Assembly: GCF_043195195.1 (NCBI RefSeq)
Contig: NZ_JBAFWT010000001.1
Coordinates: 310,001-374,000, forward strand
DNA length: 64,000 bases
Reading direction: 5' to 3'
Source of the DNA: NCEH01 sp043195195
GTDB lineage: Bacteria; Pseudomonadota; Alphaproteobacteria; Rhizobiales; Xanthobacteraceae
Below, piece after piece: positions 25,658 through 33,731 of this stretch (positions are counted from its first letter, which is position 1; every line of letters starts with the position of its first letter). The translations under genes and the position numbers were made by a program. The notes below the pieces were generated by a model that searched no databases, had not been told where the DNA came from, and saw only the letters and a program-made list of their open reading frames with translations.

Positions 25658-25762
25658 TCGGCTGGACGTCCTCAGAAGTCCATGCCGCCCGGAAGCCGGC
25701 GCTGCCGGCTTCCCACTTGAACGCTTTGGTCGGATGGACTTCCTCAGAAGTCCATGCCGCCC
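25658..25762 (-). repeat. Duplicated 3' end of groEL
   Basis: A 33-bp segment at 25730-25762 covers the last GroEL codons (Gly-Gly-Met-Asp-Phe) and stop; a copy with 31 of 33 bases identical lies at 25658-25690. A perfect 10-bp hairpin with a 3-base loop (GGAAGCCGGC ... GCCGGCTTCC, 25691-25713) lies between the copies. The outer copy is untranslated. Confidence 0.88.
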
Positions 25763-27390
25763 ATGCCACCCATGCCGCCGCCCGGCATCGCGGGCATGCC
25801 GCTGTCCTTCTTGGGCAGTTCGGCGATGAGGGCTTCGGTGGTGACGATCAGGGCGGCGATGGAGGCCGCGTCCTGCAGGGCGGTGCGCACAACCTTGGCC
25901 GGATCGACGATACCGGCCTGGATCATGTCCACATATTCTTCGGTCTGGGCGTTGAAGCCGAAGTTGGCGTCGTTGGATTCCAGCACCTTGCCCACCACGA
26001 TCGAGCCTTCCACGCCGGAATTCTCGGCGATCTGGCGGATCGGGGCTTCAAGCGCGCGCAGCACGATCTTGATGCCGGCGGCGATGTCGGAATTGTCGGA
26101 GGTCAGGGTCTCGACGGCCTTCTTGGCGCGCAGCAGGGCGATGCCGCCGCCGGGGACGATGCCTTCTTCCACCGCAGCGCGGGTGGCGTTCAGGGCGTCG
26201 TCGACGCGATCCTTCTTTTCCTTCACTTCCACTTCGGTCGAACCGCCGACGCGGATGACGGCGACGCCACCGGCCAGCTTCGCCAGACGCTCCTGGAGCT
26301 TCTCGCGATCGTAGTCCGAGGTGGTCTCCTCGATCTGCGCCTTGATCTGGTTCACGCGGGCTTCGATGTCGGCCTTCTCGCCGACGCCGTCCACGATGGT
26401 GGTCTTTTCCTTTTCGAGGATGACCTTCTTGGCGCGGCCGAGCTGGGCCAGCGTCACGTTCTCAAGCTTGATGCCGAGATCTTCCGAGATCACCTGGCCG
26501 CCGGTGAGGATGGCGATATCCTCCAGCATGGCCTTGCGGCGATCGCCGAAGCCGGGAGCCTTCACGGCCGCGACCTTCAGGCCGCCGCGCAGCTTGTTCA
26601 CCACCAGCGTGGCAAGGGCCTCGCCTTCCACGTCCTCGGCCACGATCACCAGCGGCTTGCCGGACTGAACGACGGCTTCGAGAACGGGCAGGATCGGCTG
26701 CAGGCCGGAGAGCTTCTTCTCGAAGATCAGGATGTAGGGATCTTCCAGGTCGGCAATCATCTTCTCCGCATTGGTGACGAAATAGGGAGAGAGATAGCCG
26801 CGGTCGAACTGCATGCCTTCGACCACTTCGAGTTCGGTCTCGGCGGTCTTGGCTTCCTCGACCGTGATGACGCCTTCATTGCCCACGCGCTGCATGGCGC
26901 CGGCGATCATCTCGCCGATGGACGAGTCGCCATTGGCGGAAATCGTGCCGACCTGCGCGACTTCGGCGGAGGACGACACCTTCTTGGCGCGGCCCTTGAT
27001 GTCGGCGATGGCGGCGGCGACGGCGAGATCGATGCCGCGCTTGAGATCCATCGGGTTCATGCCGGCGGCGACCGACTTGGCGCCTTCCTTCACGATCGCC
27101 TGGGCGAGCACGGTGGCGGTGGTGGTGCCGTCGCCAGCCAGATCATTGGTCTTGGAGGCGACTTCGCGCACCAACTGGGCGCCGAGGTTCTCGAACTTGT
27201 CTTCCAGCTCGATTTCCTTGGCGACGGTGACGCCGTCCTTGGTGATACGCGGGGCGCCGAAGCTCTTCTCGATCACCACGTTGCGGCCCTTGGGACCGAG
27301 GGTGACCTTCACCGCATTGGCGAGGATATCAACGCCGCGCAGCATCTTCTCGCGGGCATCGCCGGCAAATTTTACTTCCTTGGCAGCCAT
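25744..27390 (-). CDS. groEL: Chaperonin GroEL
   Basis: The 60-kDa chaperonin subunit that folds proteins with GroES in an ATP-driven double ring. Its 548 residues are full length, beginning AAKEVKFAGDAREKMLRG and containing GDGTTTATVLAQAI, the ATP-binding loop, and a Gly-Met-rich tail (MPGGGMGGMGGMDF). The ATG at 27390 has GGAG upstream. groES lies 48 bp upstream, so both are under the CIRCE/RpoH-type control described for groES. Alphaproteobacteria often have several groEL copies; only one is in this window. Confidence 0.98.
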   Translation of the reverse strand: MAAKEVKFAGDAREKMLRGVDILANAVKVTLGPKGRNVVIEKSFGAPRITKDGVTVAKEIELEDKFENLGAQLVREVASKTNDLAGDGTTTATVLAQAIVKEGAKSVAAGMNPMDLKRGIDLAVAAAIADIKGRAKKVSSSAEVAQVGTISANGDSSIGEMIAGAMQRVGNEGVITVEEAKTAETELEVVEGMQFDRGYLSPYFVTNAEKMIADLEDPYILIFEKKLSGLQPILPVLEAVVQSGKPLVIVAEDVEGEALATLVVNKLRGGLKVAAVKAPGFGDRRKAMLEDIAILTGGQVISEDLGIKLENVTLAQLGRAKKVILEKEKTTIVDGVGEKADIEARVNQIKAQIEETTSDYDREKLQERLAKLAGGVAVIRVGGSTEVEVKEKKDRVDDALNATRAAVEEGIVPGGGIALLRAKKAVETLTSDNSDIAAGIKIVLRALEAPIRQIAENSGVEGSIVVGKVLESNDANFGFNAQTEEYVDMIQAGIVDPAKVVRTALQDAASIAALIVTTEALIAELPKKDSGMPAMPGGGMGGMGGMDF

Positions 27391-27438
27391 GTGCCGTCTC
27401 CTGAATTGTTATGCCTGAAGAAGGGAAAGAGCGAAGCC

Positions 27439-27726
27439 TCAGGCGATGACGCCGAGGATGTCGCTTTCCTTCATGATGAGCAGATCCTGGCCGTCCACCT
27501 TCACTTCGGTGCCGGACCACTTGCCGAACAGCACGCGATCACCCGCCTTCACGTCGAGCGCGACAACCTTGCCGCTGTCGTCACGCGCGCCGGGGCCCAC
27601 GGCCACGACCTCGCCCTCCTGGGGCTTTTCCTTGGCGGTGTCGGGGATGATGATTCCACCGGCAGTCTTCTGCTCGGCTTCGATGCGCTTCACGACCACG
27701 CGGTCATGCAAAGGGCGGAAGGACAT
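27439..27726 (-). CDS. groES: Co-chaperonin GroES
   Basis: A 95-residue heptameric lid for GroEL (MSFRPLHDRVVVKRIEAEQK). The mobile loop is seen as EQKTAGGIIIPDTAKEKPQ and the roof region in the middle. I use the ATG at 27726; an ATG two codons upstream (27732) is less well spaced from the AGAGGA site. It is the first gene of the groESL operon. The leader carries a perfect CIRCE operator, and just upstream is an RpoH-like promoter. Confidence 0.97.
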   Translation of the reverse strand: MSFRPLHDRVVVKRIEAEQKTAGGIIIPDTAKEKPQEGEVVAVGPGARDDSGKVVALDVKAGDRVLFGKWSGTEVKVDGQDLLIMKESDILGVIA

Positions 27727-27771
27727 GGGCATGATCCTCTTGAATTGGAGCGAGCCGAAGGCCCGCAGTCT

Positions 27772-27798
27772 TTGGCACTCGCGCGACGGGAGTGCCAA
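27772..27798 (-). promoter_or_regulatory. CIRCE operator (HrcA binding site)
   Basis: A perfect 9-9-9 inverted repeat, TTGGCACTC (27772-27780), nine bases, GAGTGCCAA (27790-27798). It differs from the consensus TTAGCACTC-N9-GAGTGCTAA at one symmetrical position. It lies just after the predicted groES transcription start, 46 bases before the ATG. The repressor gene hrcA is outside the window. Confidence 0.93.
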
Positions 27799-27808
27799 TC
27801 CGGGTCCG

Positions 27809-27837
27809 AGATAAGGAGCGGATGCGCGCGCGTCAAG
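27809..27837 (-). promoter_or_regulatory. RpoH-like promoter of groESL
   Basis: Read on the minus strand: CTTGAC (27837-27832) and, after a spacer of about 15-17 bases, CCTTATCT ending at 27809. This matches the alphaproteobacterial sigma-32 pattern CTTG / CYTATNT. Together with CIRCE it implies dual heat-shock control. Confidence 0.65.
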
Positions 27838-28047
27838 GCAGAGGGGCTTACCAATGTGTAAGAGATCGCCGCGTAAAGTGACCCTCACAGCGTCGCGGGG
27901 CGGCGATCGCGCGGCTTTGTGTGCGGGTCGAAGCATCGACGGCGCGCCGAACAGGCCTTATGGTTGCCCCTCGCCCTGTTCCCCGTGGGGCGCGGTGCCG
28001 CATGCGGGTCGCCGTATTCGAGTAAGATCTCGCCTCGGAGTGTGTGA

Positions 28048-28581
28048 ATGTCTCAGTCCGCCGTTCGGTCCGTCGCCGGGGATGCCTGCGGCACCGGCCT
28101 TCGCCGCCCTTCCACCATTTCCGTCTATCGCCTGGGCCTGATCGCGGCCGTCATCGGCGGCCTCGGCCTCGGCGCCTGCGCGACCGGCCCGACCGAGCCG
28201 CCGCCGCCGGCGGCACCGCAATATACCAGCCCGATCCCGGCAGCGAGCCTCGTCGGCCGCTACGGCCTCGCCGCCTTCCACCGCCCCGAGGATGCGGCCC
28301 GCACCGAGACTCAGGCCCGGGCGCAGTGCAGCAACCCCTATCTCATCACCGCCGGCCCCAATGGCGGCGTCATGATGTATCTGGCGGACGACAACAAGCT
28401 CACCGAACTGGTCTCGAAGGCGGCCGGCGGACCCACCTTCATCGGCCCGCCCGAGGATCCGGCCGGCGGCGAACGCGACCGGCAGGTGCTGCGCTGGGAC
28501 GGGCACGTCCTGGTCCTCAAATGGGTCGATCCCGAGATTTCCAAGCGCTACGGCACCATGGTCTACGTGCGCTGCAGCTGA
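28048..28581 (+). CDS. Putative lipoprotein of unknown function
   Basis: A 177-residue protein with an unusually long N-terminal segment before a hydrophobic helix (about residues 27-43) and a lipobox-like end, GLGLGACA, with Cys44 as the candidate lipidated residue. The mature part begins proline-rich (TGPTEPPPPAAP) and then has a conserved-looking domain with WDGHVLVLKWVDP and a C-terminal Cys in VYVRCS, which may pair with the Cys in AQCSNP. I do not recognise a named family. It is monocistronic, followed by a hairpin terminator. Confidence 0.7.
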   Translation: MSQSAVRSVAGDACGTGLRRPSTISVYRLGLIAAVIGGLGLGACATGPTEPPPPAAPQYTSPIPAASLVGRYGLAAFHRPEDAARTETQARAQCSNPYLITAGPNGGVMMYLADDNKLTELVSKAAGGPTFIGPPEDPAGGERDRQVLRWDGHVLVLKWVDPEISKRYGTMVYVRCS

Positions 28582-28913
28582 GCCGAACCGGACTTGCGGG
28601 GTCCTTTGCGTGCCGTCGAGCCCGCAAAGGACCTTAGATCCGCGAGAGGCGGCAGGATTGCGCTGCTGAGCCCGCCCCTGCCAACTGGCGGCGCGGCAAG
28701 GTTCACCTTCGCCTAGATTGGAACTGTTCTGGAGTATTCGCCGGCGCGCACGGGAATGACGTGCGAAAGCTTGGCCATACGGCAGATGACGGCTTCCCTC
28801 GGCGGGAATCGCGCTTTAGATGGACCCGACCTCGCGTCGCCTCGTGCGTCGCGGCCAGATCCTGCGCGCCGGGGCTCCCAGGAGGCCGGGCCGCCTCAGC
28901 GCCCGAGTGATCC
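28582..28913. other. Intergenic region before the CytX-like gene
   Basis: This 332-bp stretch starts with the terminator of the lipoprotein gene (28600-28633). I searched the rest by eye for a TPP riboswitch, which would suit a hydroxymethylpyrimidine transporter, and did not find its conserved core. No coding frame looks real. Confidence 0.55.
28600..28633 (+). terminator. Hairpin terminator of the lipoprotein gene
   Basis: An 11-bp perfect stem, GGTCCTTTGCG (28600-28610) with CGCAAAGGACC (28623-28633), closes a 12-base loop. Only two T's follow, so it may rely on Rho or be a processing hairpin. Confidence 0.6.
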
Positions 28914-30194
28914 ATGGACACGCCCCCGACCACTTATGATCCCTTGACGCCGGTGCCGGCGCACCGGCGCGTCTTCACCGGCTCCGATGCATTCGCGCTC
29001 TGGTTCAGCCTCGGCATCGGCCTGCTGGTGCTGCAGGCCGGCGCGCTGCTGGTGCCCGCGCTCAGCCTCGGCACCGCCTTCGTGGCGATCATCTGCGGCA
29101 CCGTGCTCGGCGTGGTTCTGCTCGCGGCCGTAGGCGTGATCGGCGCCGACACCGGCCTGTCCGCAATGGCCAGCCTTCGGCCGGCGCTGGGGTTGCGCGG
29201 GGCGATCCTGCCGACGCTCATCAACATGGTGCAGCTGGTCGGCTGGGGCGCGTTCGAGATCATCATCATGGGCGAGGCGGCCGAGGCCTTGTCGAAGCAG
29301 GCGTTCGGCTTCTCCGTGCCGGGACTGTGGACTCTTCTGTTCGGCATGCTCGCGACGGCGATCGCGGTCATGGGGCCGGTCTCGTTCGTGCGGCGCTTCC
29401 TGCGCGCCTGGGGCCTCTATCTGCTGCTCGGCGCGGCGGTCTGGCTCACCTGGCGGCTGATGTCCAAGTACGACCTCGCCGCCCTGTTCGCCAAGCCCGG
29501 CACCGGCGCCATGAGCTTCGGCGGCGCCATCGATCTGGTGGTGGCCATGCCGCTCTCCTGGCTGCCCCTGATCTCCGACTATACCCGCTTCGGCAAATCC
29601 TCGGGCGGCATGTTCCGTGGCAGCGCGATCGGCTATTTCGTCGCGAACATCTGGTTCTACGGGCTTGGCGCGGCCTATGCCCTCGCCTCGGGCGGCGAGG
29701 GCACCATCGTGGTCGCGCTGGCGGCGGCCGGCGGCGGCCTCGCGCTGCTGCTGATCCTGCTGGACGAGACCGACAACGCCTTTGCCGACATCCACTCGGC
29801 GGCGGTCTCAACCGGCACGCTGGTGCCGGCGGCAGTGCCCCACCTCGCGCTCGGCTTCGGCGCCCTGTGCACATTGATCGCGCTGCTGGTGCCGCTGGCC
29901 CAGTACGAAGGATTCCTGCTGCTGATCAGCTCGGTGTTTGCGCCGCTGTTCGGCGTGGTACTGGCCGACCATTTCCTGGTGCGCAAGCGCATGGTCAAGA
30001 TCGACCACATCACCCGCGTCCACGGCGCCTATTGGTATGCCGGCGGCTGGAACATCGCCGGCATCCTCGCCTGGGGCCTCGGCATCGCCACCTTCCACGC
30101 GATAAGCGCCCTGCTGCCGGACCTCGGCGCCACCTTGCCGTCGCTGGTGACGGCCGGCGCCCTCTTCGTCCTGGCCCGCCGCGCGGGGCTGTGA
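28914..30194 (+). CDS. NCS1 family permease, CytX-like (cytosine / hydroxymethylpyrimidine)
   Basis: A 426-residue inner-membrane transporter with about twelve hydrophobic helices. Family features are FALWFSLGIGLLVLQAGALLVP in the first helices, the NCS1 stretch PLSWLPLISDYTRFGKS, and DNAFADIHSAAVS. Length and pattern fit the CytX subgroup, proposed to import the thiamine precursor hydroxymethylpyrimidine, but no thiamine genes or TPP riboswitch are beside it, so cytosine or another nucleobase is equally possible. It converges on the VIT1-family gene. Confidence 0.82.
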   Translation: MDTPPTTYDPLTPVPAHRRVFTGSDAFALWFSLGIGLLVLQAGALLVPALSLGTAFVAIICGTVLGVVLLAAVGVIGADTGLSAMASLRPALGLRGAILPTLINMVQLVGWGAFEIIIMGEAAEALSKQAFGFSVPGLWTLLFGMLATAIAVMGPVSFVRRFLRAWGLYLLLGAAVWLTWRLMSKYDLAALFAKPGTGAMSFGGAIDLVVAMPLSWLPLISDYTRFGKSSGGMFRGSAIGYFVANIWFYGLGAAYALASGGEGTIVVALAAAGGGLALLLILLDETDNAFADIHSAAVSTGTLVPAAVPHLALGFGALCTLIALLVPLAQYEGFLLLISSVFAPLFGVVLADHFLVRKRMVKIDHITRVHGAYWYAGGWNIAGILAWGLGIATFHAISALLPDLGATLPSLVTAGALFVLARRAGL

Positions 30195-30262
30195 CTGCGG
30201 CGGGCCGGGCCCGCCGCGCGCTTCCCTCCATCCGCATCGAAGCCTCGACGCGCCGGTCGACG

Positions 30263-30958
30263 CTACACCACGGTGCCGAACAGGGCGCCGATGCCGGCGG
30301 TGGCGGCCATGGCGAGGGCGCCCCAGAAGGTGACGCGGGCGGTGGCCCGCACCACTTCCGCACCGCCGACCTTGGCCGCAATGGCGCCGAGCACCGCCAG
30401 GAACACCAGCGAGGCGCCAGCCACCACCGGGACCTGAAGCGTCGCAGGCGTGACCACTGCCATCAACAGCGGCAGAATGGCGCCGACGGAGAACGAGGCG
30501 GCGGATGTGAGCGCGGCCTGGATCGGCCGGGCGGTGGTGAATTCGGAAATGCCCAACTCGTCGCGGGCGTGGGCTTCCAGCGGATCGCGCGCCATCAATT
30601 GCTCGGCCACCTGGTGGGCGAGCGCGGGCTCAAGGCCACGGCCGATATAGATGGCGGCGAGTTCGCGCCGTTCGGCCACCGGATCGGCCTTCAGTTCCGC
30701 TTTTTCGCGGGCCAGATCCGCATTTTCGGTGTCGGACTGGGAGCTGACCGAAACATATTCGCCCGCCGCCATGGACATGGCGCCGGCAACCAGGCCGGCG
30801 ACGCCGGCAACCAGAATGTCGGAATGGGTGGCTGACGCGGACGCGACGCCCACGATCAGGCTCGCGGTGGAGACGATGCCGTCATTGGCGCCGAGCACGG
30901 CGGCGCGGAGCCAACCGATGCGCGCGATGAGATGACCTTCAGTGTGCGGGCGGGCCAT
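30263..30958 (-). CDS. VIT1/CCC1 family transporter-like protein
   Basis: A 231-residue membrane protein of the VIT1/CCC1 family, whose eukaryotic members move Fe2+ or Mn2+. The first helix pair shows the family signature WLRAAVLGANDGIVSTASLIVGV and AGAMSMAAGEYVSVSSQSDTE; a cytoplasmic acidic/basic linker (LAREKAELKADPVAERRELAAIY) follows, and three further helices end the protein. The ATG at 30958 has AGAGG upstream. Irr in the same window makes an iron link tempting, but no shared regulatory site is visible. Confidence 0.9.
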   Translation of the reverse strand: MARPHTEGHLIARIGWLRAAVLGANDGIVSTASLIVGVASASATHSDILVAGVAGLVAGAMSMAAGEYVSVSSQSDTENADLAREKAELKADPVAERRELAAIYIGRGLEPALAHQVAEQLMARDPLEAHARDELGISEFTTARPIQAALTSAASFSVGAILPLLMAVVTPATLQVPVVAGASLVFLAVLGAIAAKVGGAEVVRATARVTFWGALAMAATAGIGALFGTVV

Positions 30959-31263
30959 AAAAACCTCTATCCGGCGGGAGCGGCAGCGCAAAGGCACAGG
31001 CCGGTGCCCCCTTCAGGACCGGTCGAGCATGGTCGAGCTTTCCCGAGGCAAGGGACAAAGGATCGGACCGAGGCCCGCGCCGGGATCCCATCCTCGGGCG
31101 GGCGCGACCGCTCCAGCAGCCCCCCGACTGCCGGCTGTCTCGACGACCCCGCGCTGTTAGCAGCCGTCCATGACAGGTGTGCGTCCGGGGCAAGGCCCTG
31201 AACTGAGAAGTTTTTCCCGTATATGTTGCAGCGCATCAAAGATATGTTGCGCCGCGTGCAGCC
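30959..31263. other. Intergenic stretch with no recognised gene
   Basis: About 305 bp between the VIT1-family and DUF1508 genes, both on the minus strand. The part near 31200-31250 is AT-richer (TTTTTCCCGTATATGTTG) and may hold the promoter for the VIT1-family gene. I see no conserved frame, RNA or strong repeat. Confidence 0.45.
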
Positions 31264-31446
31264 TCACCCGGCGGTCTGGTCCTCGACCTTGGACTCGGCG
31301 GCGTTCTTCTTGATGGACTCGATGGCGGCCAGCGCGGACGCCTTGGCCTTATAACCCTCGGACGAAAACATCACCTCGCCGTTCGAGGCCTTGTAGCGGA
31401 AACGGAATTCGCCAGCTTTGTCCTTGTAGACTTCGAACTTGGCCAT
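31264..31446 (-). CDS. YegP-like DUF1508 protein
   Basis: A 60-residue protein with one DUF1508 module: FEVYKDKAGEFRFRYKASNGEV followed by SSEGYKAKASALAAIESIKKN. Small YegP-type proteins adopt a compact alpha-beta fold, often occur as tandem modules and are commonly stress-associated, but their function is unknown. The ATG at 31446 has a strong AGGAGG site. It is upstream of nothing on its strand for 300 bp and lies 95 bp downstream of lepA. Confidence 0.88.
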   Translation of the reverse strand: MAKFEVYKDKAGEFRFRYKASNGEVMFSSEGYKAKASALAAIESIKKNAAESKVEDQTAG

Positions 31447-31541
31447 GGCATCCTCCTGAGGCCCCGGTTGTCCCGGGAGGTGGAGCCTGCCTCATTTCCG
31501 CGCGCCAGGCAAAAGCTGCGCGAACCGGGACATGGCCGCGC

Positions 31542-33347
31542 TCAATCGTCCATCTTGAGGGCGGCGATGAAGGCTTCCTGGGGAATCTCGACGCGCCCGA
31601 ACTGGCGCATCTTCTTCTTGCCTTCCTTCTGCTTGTCCAACAGCTTGCGCTTACGGGAGATGTCGCCGCCGTAGCATTTGGCGGTCACGTCCTTGCGCAG
31701 GGCCTTGATGGTCTCGCGGGCGATCACCTTGGCGCCGATGGCGGCCTGGATCGGGATGTTGAACAAATGCTGCGGGATCAGATCCTTCAGCTTCTCGCAC
31801 ATGGCACGGCCGCGATGATCGGCGCGGGTGCGGTGCACCAGCATGGAGAGCGCATCCACCGGCTCGGCATTCACCAGGATCGACATCTTCACGAGGTCAC
31901 CCTCGCGATAATCGGTGATGGTGTAGTCGAACGAGGCATAGCCCTTCGAGATGGACTTCAGCCGATCATAGAAATCGAACACCACTTCGTTCAGCGGCAG
32001 GTCGTAGGTGACCATGGCGCGGGCGCCCACATAGGTCAGCTCGATCTGGTTGCCGCGCCGATCCTGGCAGAGCTTGAGCACGCTGCCGAGATAATCGTCC
32101 GGGGTGAGGATGGTCGCGCGGATCCAGGGCTCGCGGATTTCCTTGATCTTCACCACGTCCGGCATGTCGGCCGGGTTGTGCAGCTCGATCGTGGTGCCGT
32201 CGCTCATCTCCATCTCATAGATGACGGAGGGGGCGGTCGCGATCAGGTCGAGGTTGAACTCGCGCTCCAGTCGCTCCTGGATGATCTCCAGGTGCAATAG
32301 CCCGAGGAACCCGCAGCGGAAGCCGAAGCCGAGCGCCGCCGAGGTCTCCATCTCGAACGAGAAGCTGGCGTCGTTCAGGCGCAGCTTGCCCATGGCGGCG
32401 CGCAGATCCTCGAAGTCCGCCGCATCGACGGGAAACAGGCCGCAGAACACCACCGGCTGGGCCGGCTTGAAGCCCGGCAGCGGCTCGGCGCACGGGTGCT
32501 TTTCGTCGGTGATGGTATCGCCGACGCGGGTTTCCGCCACTTCCTTGATGGAGCCGGTGAGAAAGCCGATCTCGCCGGGACCGAGGCTCTCCATGGCCAC
32601 CATCTTGGGGGTGAATACGCCGACGCGGTCCATGTCATAGGCGGCGCCGGTGCGCATCATCTTGATGCGCTGGCCCTTCCTGACGACGCCGTCGACCACC
32701 CGCACCAGCACCACCACGCCGAGATAGGTGTCGTACCAGCTATCCACCAGCAGCGCCTTCAGCGGCGCATCGCGGTCGCCCACCGGGGGCGGCAGGCGGG
32801 TGACGATGGCTTCCAGCACCTGGTCGATATTGAGCCCGGTCTTGGCCGAGATGCCGATGGCGCCGGAGGCGTCGATGCCGATCACATCCTCGATCTGCGC
32901 CTTCACCTTTTCCGGCTCGGCGGCGGGCAGGTCGATCTTGTTGAGCACCGGGACGATGTCGTGATTGTTGTCGATGGCCTGATAGACGTTGGCGAGCGTC
33001 TGCGCCTCGACCCCCTGGGAGGCGTCCACCACCAGGAGCGAACCTTCCACCGCCGCGAGCGAGCGGTTCACCTCATAGGCGAAGTCCACGTGGCCCGGGG
33101 TGTCGATGAGGTTGAGGATATAGGTTTCCCCATCCTTGGCCTTGTAGGAGAGGCGCACGGTCTGCGCCTTGATGGTGATGCCGCGCTCGCGCTCGATATC
33201 CATATTGTCGAGCACCTGCTCGGTCATCTCGCGTTCGCTCAAGCCGCCGGTGAGCTGGATCAGCCGGTCGGCGAGCGTTGACTTGCCATGGTCGATATGG
33301 GCGACGATGGAGAAGTTGCGGATATGGGTCTGCGGCGTTGCGGTCAT
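31542..33347 (-). CDS. lepA: Elongation factor 4 (LepA)
   Basis: Ribosome-associated GTPase that back-translocates or remodels stalled ribosomes and aids initiation. The 601-residue chain has the P-loop AHIDHGKST near residue 17, DTPGHVDF, the NKxD motif NKIDLPAAEPEKV and the LepA-specific C-terminal domain ending AALKMDD. The start at 33347 matches relatives; the frame extends upstream to 33380 without similarity. It is probably monocistronic. Confidence 0.97.
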   Translation of the reverse strand: MTATPQTHIRNFSIVAHIDHGKSTLADRLIQLTGGLSEREMTEQVLDNMDIERERGITIKAQTVRLSYKAKDGETYILNLIDTPGHVDFAYEVNRSLAAVEGSLLVVDASQGVEAQTLANVYQAIDNNHDIVPVLNKIDLPAAEPEKVKAQIEDVIGIDASGAIGISAKTGLNIDQVLEAIVTRLPPPVGDRDAPLKALLVDSWYDTYLGVVVLVRVVDGVVRKGQRIKMMRTGAAYDMDRVGVFTPKMVAMESLGPGEIGFLTGSIKEVAETRVGDTITDEKHPCAEPLPGFKPAQPVVFCGLFPVDAADFEDLRAAMGKLRLNDASFSFEMETSAALGFGFRCGFLGLLHLEIIQERLEREFNLDLIATAPSVIYEMEMSDGTTIELHNPADMPDVVKIKEIREPWIRATILTPDDYLGSVLKLCQDRRGNQIELTYVGARAMVTYDLPLNEVVFDFYDRLKSISKGYASFDYTITDYREGDLVKMSILVNAEPVDALSMLVHRTRADHRGRAMCEKLKDLIPQHLFNIPIQAAIGAKVIARETIKALRKDVTAKCYGGDISRKRKLLDKQKEGKKKMRQFGRVEIPQEAFIAALKMDD

Positions 33348-33731
33348 CCGCGCCGCATAGCACCGGCATCCGGCAGCCACAAGGCGCGCGCGGCGTTTGT
33401 CCCTGTCGCTTCGGAGATCGCCGGTTCGGCGCGGCGGTTTCGGGGCTCCACGTTCTGCGGCGGGGCGGGCGCATTCGTGTTCGCTCTCCCCCTCACCCCA
33501 GCCCTCTCCCCCTCGGGGAGAGGGGGCGATGAGGCGCCTCCGGGCCGCCCCGCAGTTCCCCCATCCCCGCCGCGCGTCCGTCCCCTCTCCCCCACGGGGA
33601 GAGGGTCAGGGTGAGGGGGCGAGAGATAAGGAAAACAAACCGTCCTCGCTCAGAAGATAGAGCGTCTCGACCGGCTCCTCGGTCAGGCAGACGATGCGGC
33701 GGGGAGAAGGACGTGGCCCATCCCCGCGCGC
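33348..33731. other. Intergenic region with a dispersed-type inverted repeat
   Basis: This 384-bp gap separates lepA and the HemY-like gene, both on the minus strand. It contains the inverted repeat element at 33485-33619, listed separately. Short open frames inside it are artefacts of the repeat. The promoter of lepA presumably lies at its left end. Confidence 0.6.
33485..33619. repeat. Intergenic inverted repeat of the CCCTCTCCCC/GGGGAGAGGG type
   Basis: Two short hairpins (near 33500-33525 and 33582-33609) flank a spacer, and the outer arms CCCCCTCACCCCAGCCCTCT and its near-complement pair across the whole element. This GC-rich sequence type is scattered in intergenic DNA of many high-GC Gram-negatives. 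No transposase is present. Confidence 0.75.

Larger units (their letters stand above)
27727..28047. other. groESL control region and lipoprotein leader
   Basis: This 321-bp stretch between divergent genes holds the CIRCE element and RpoH-like promoter of groESL (listed separately). The rest, about 27840-28047, leads to the lipoprotein gene, whose ATG has GGAG 8 bases upstream. No further gene is seen. Confidence 0.7.

Noticed and set aside
25654..27861. Very long plus-strand open frame (735 codons) antisense to groEL/groES
   Set aside because: It is complementary to two certain genes; its His/Asp/Gly-rich translation is the usual mirror of high-GC coding DNA and has no family pattern.
28582..28913. 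TPP riboswitch before the CytX-like permease
   Set aside because: The conserved CTGAGA and ACCTGATC-type core segments are not present.
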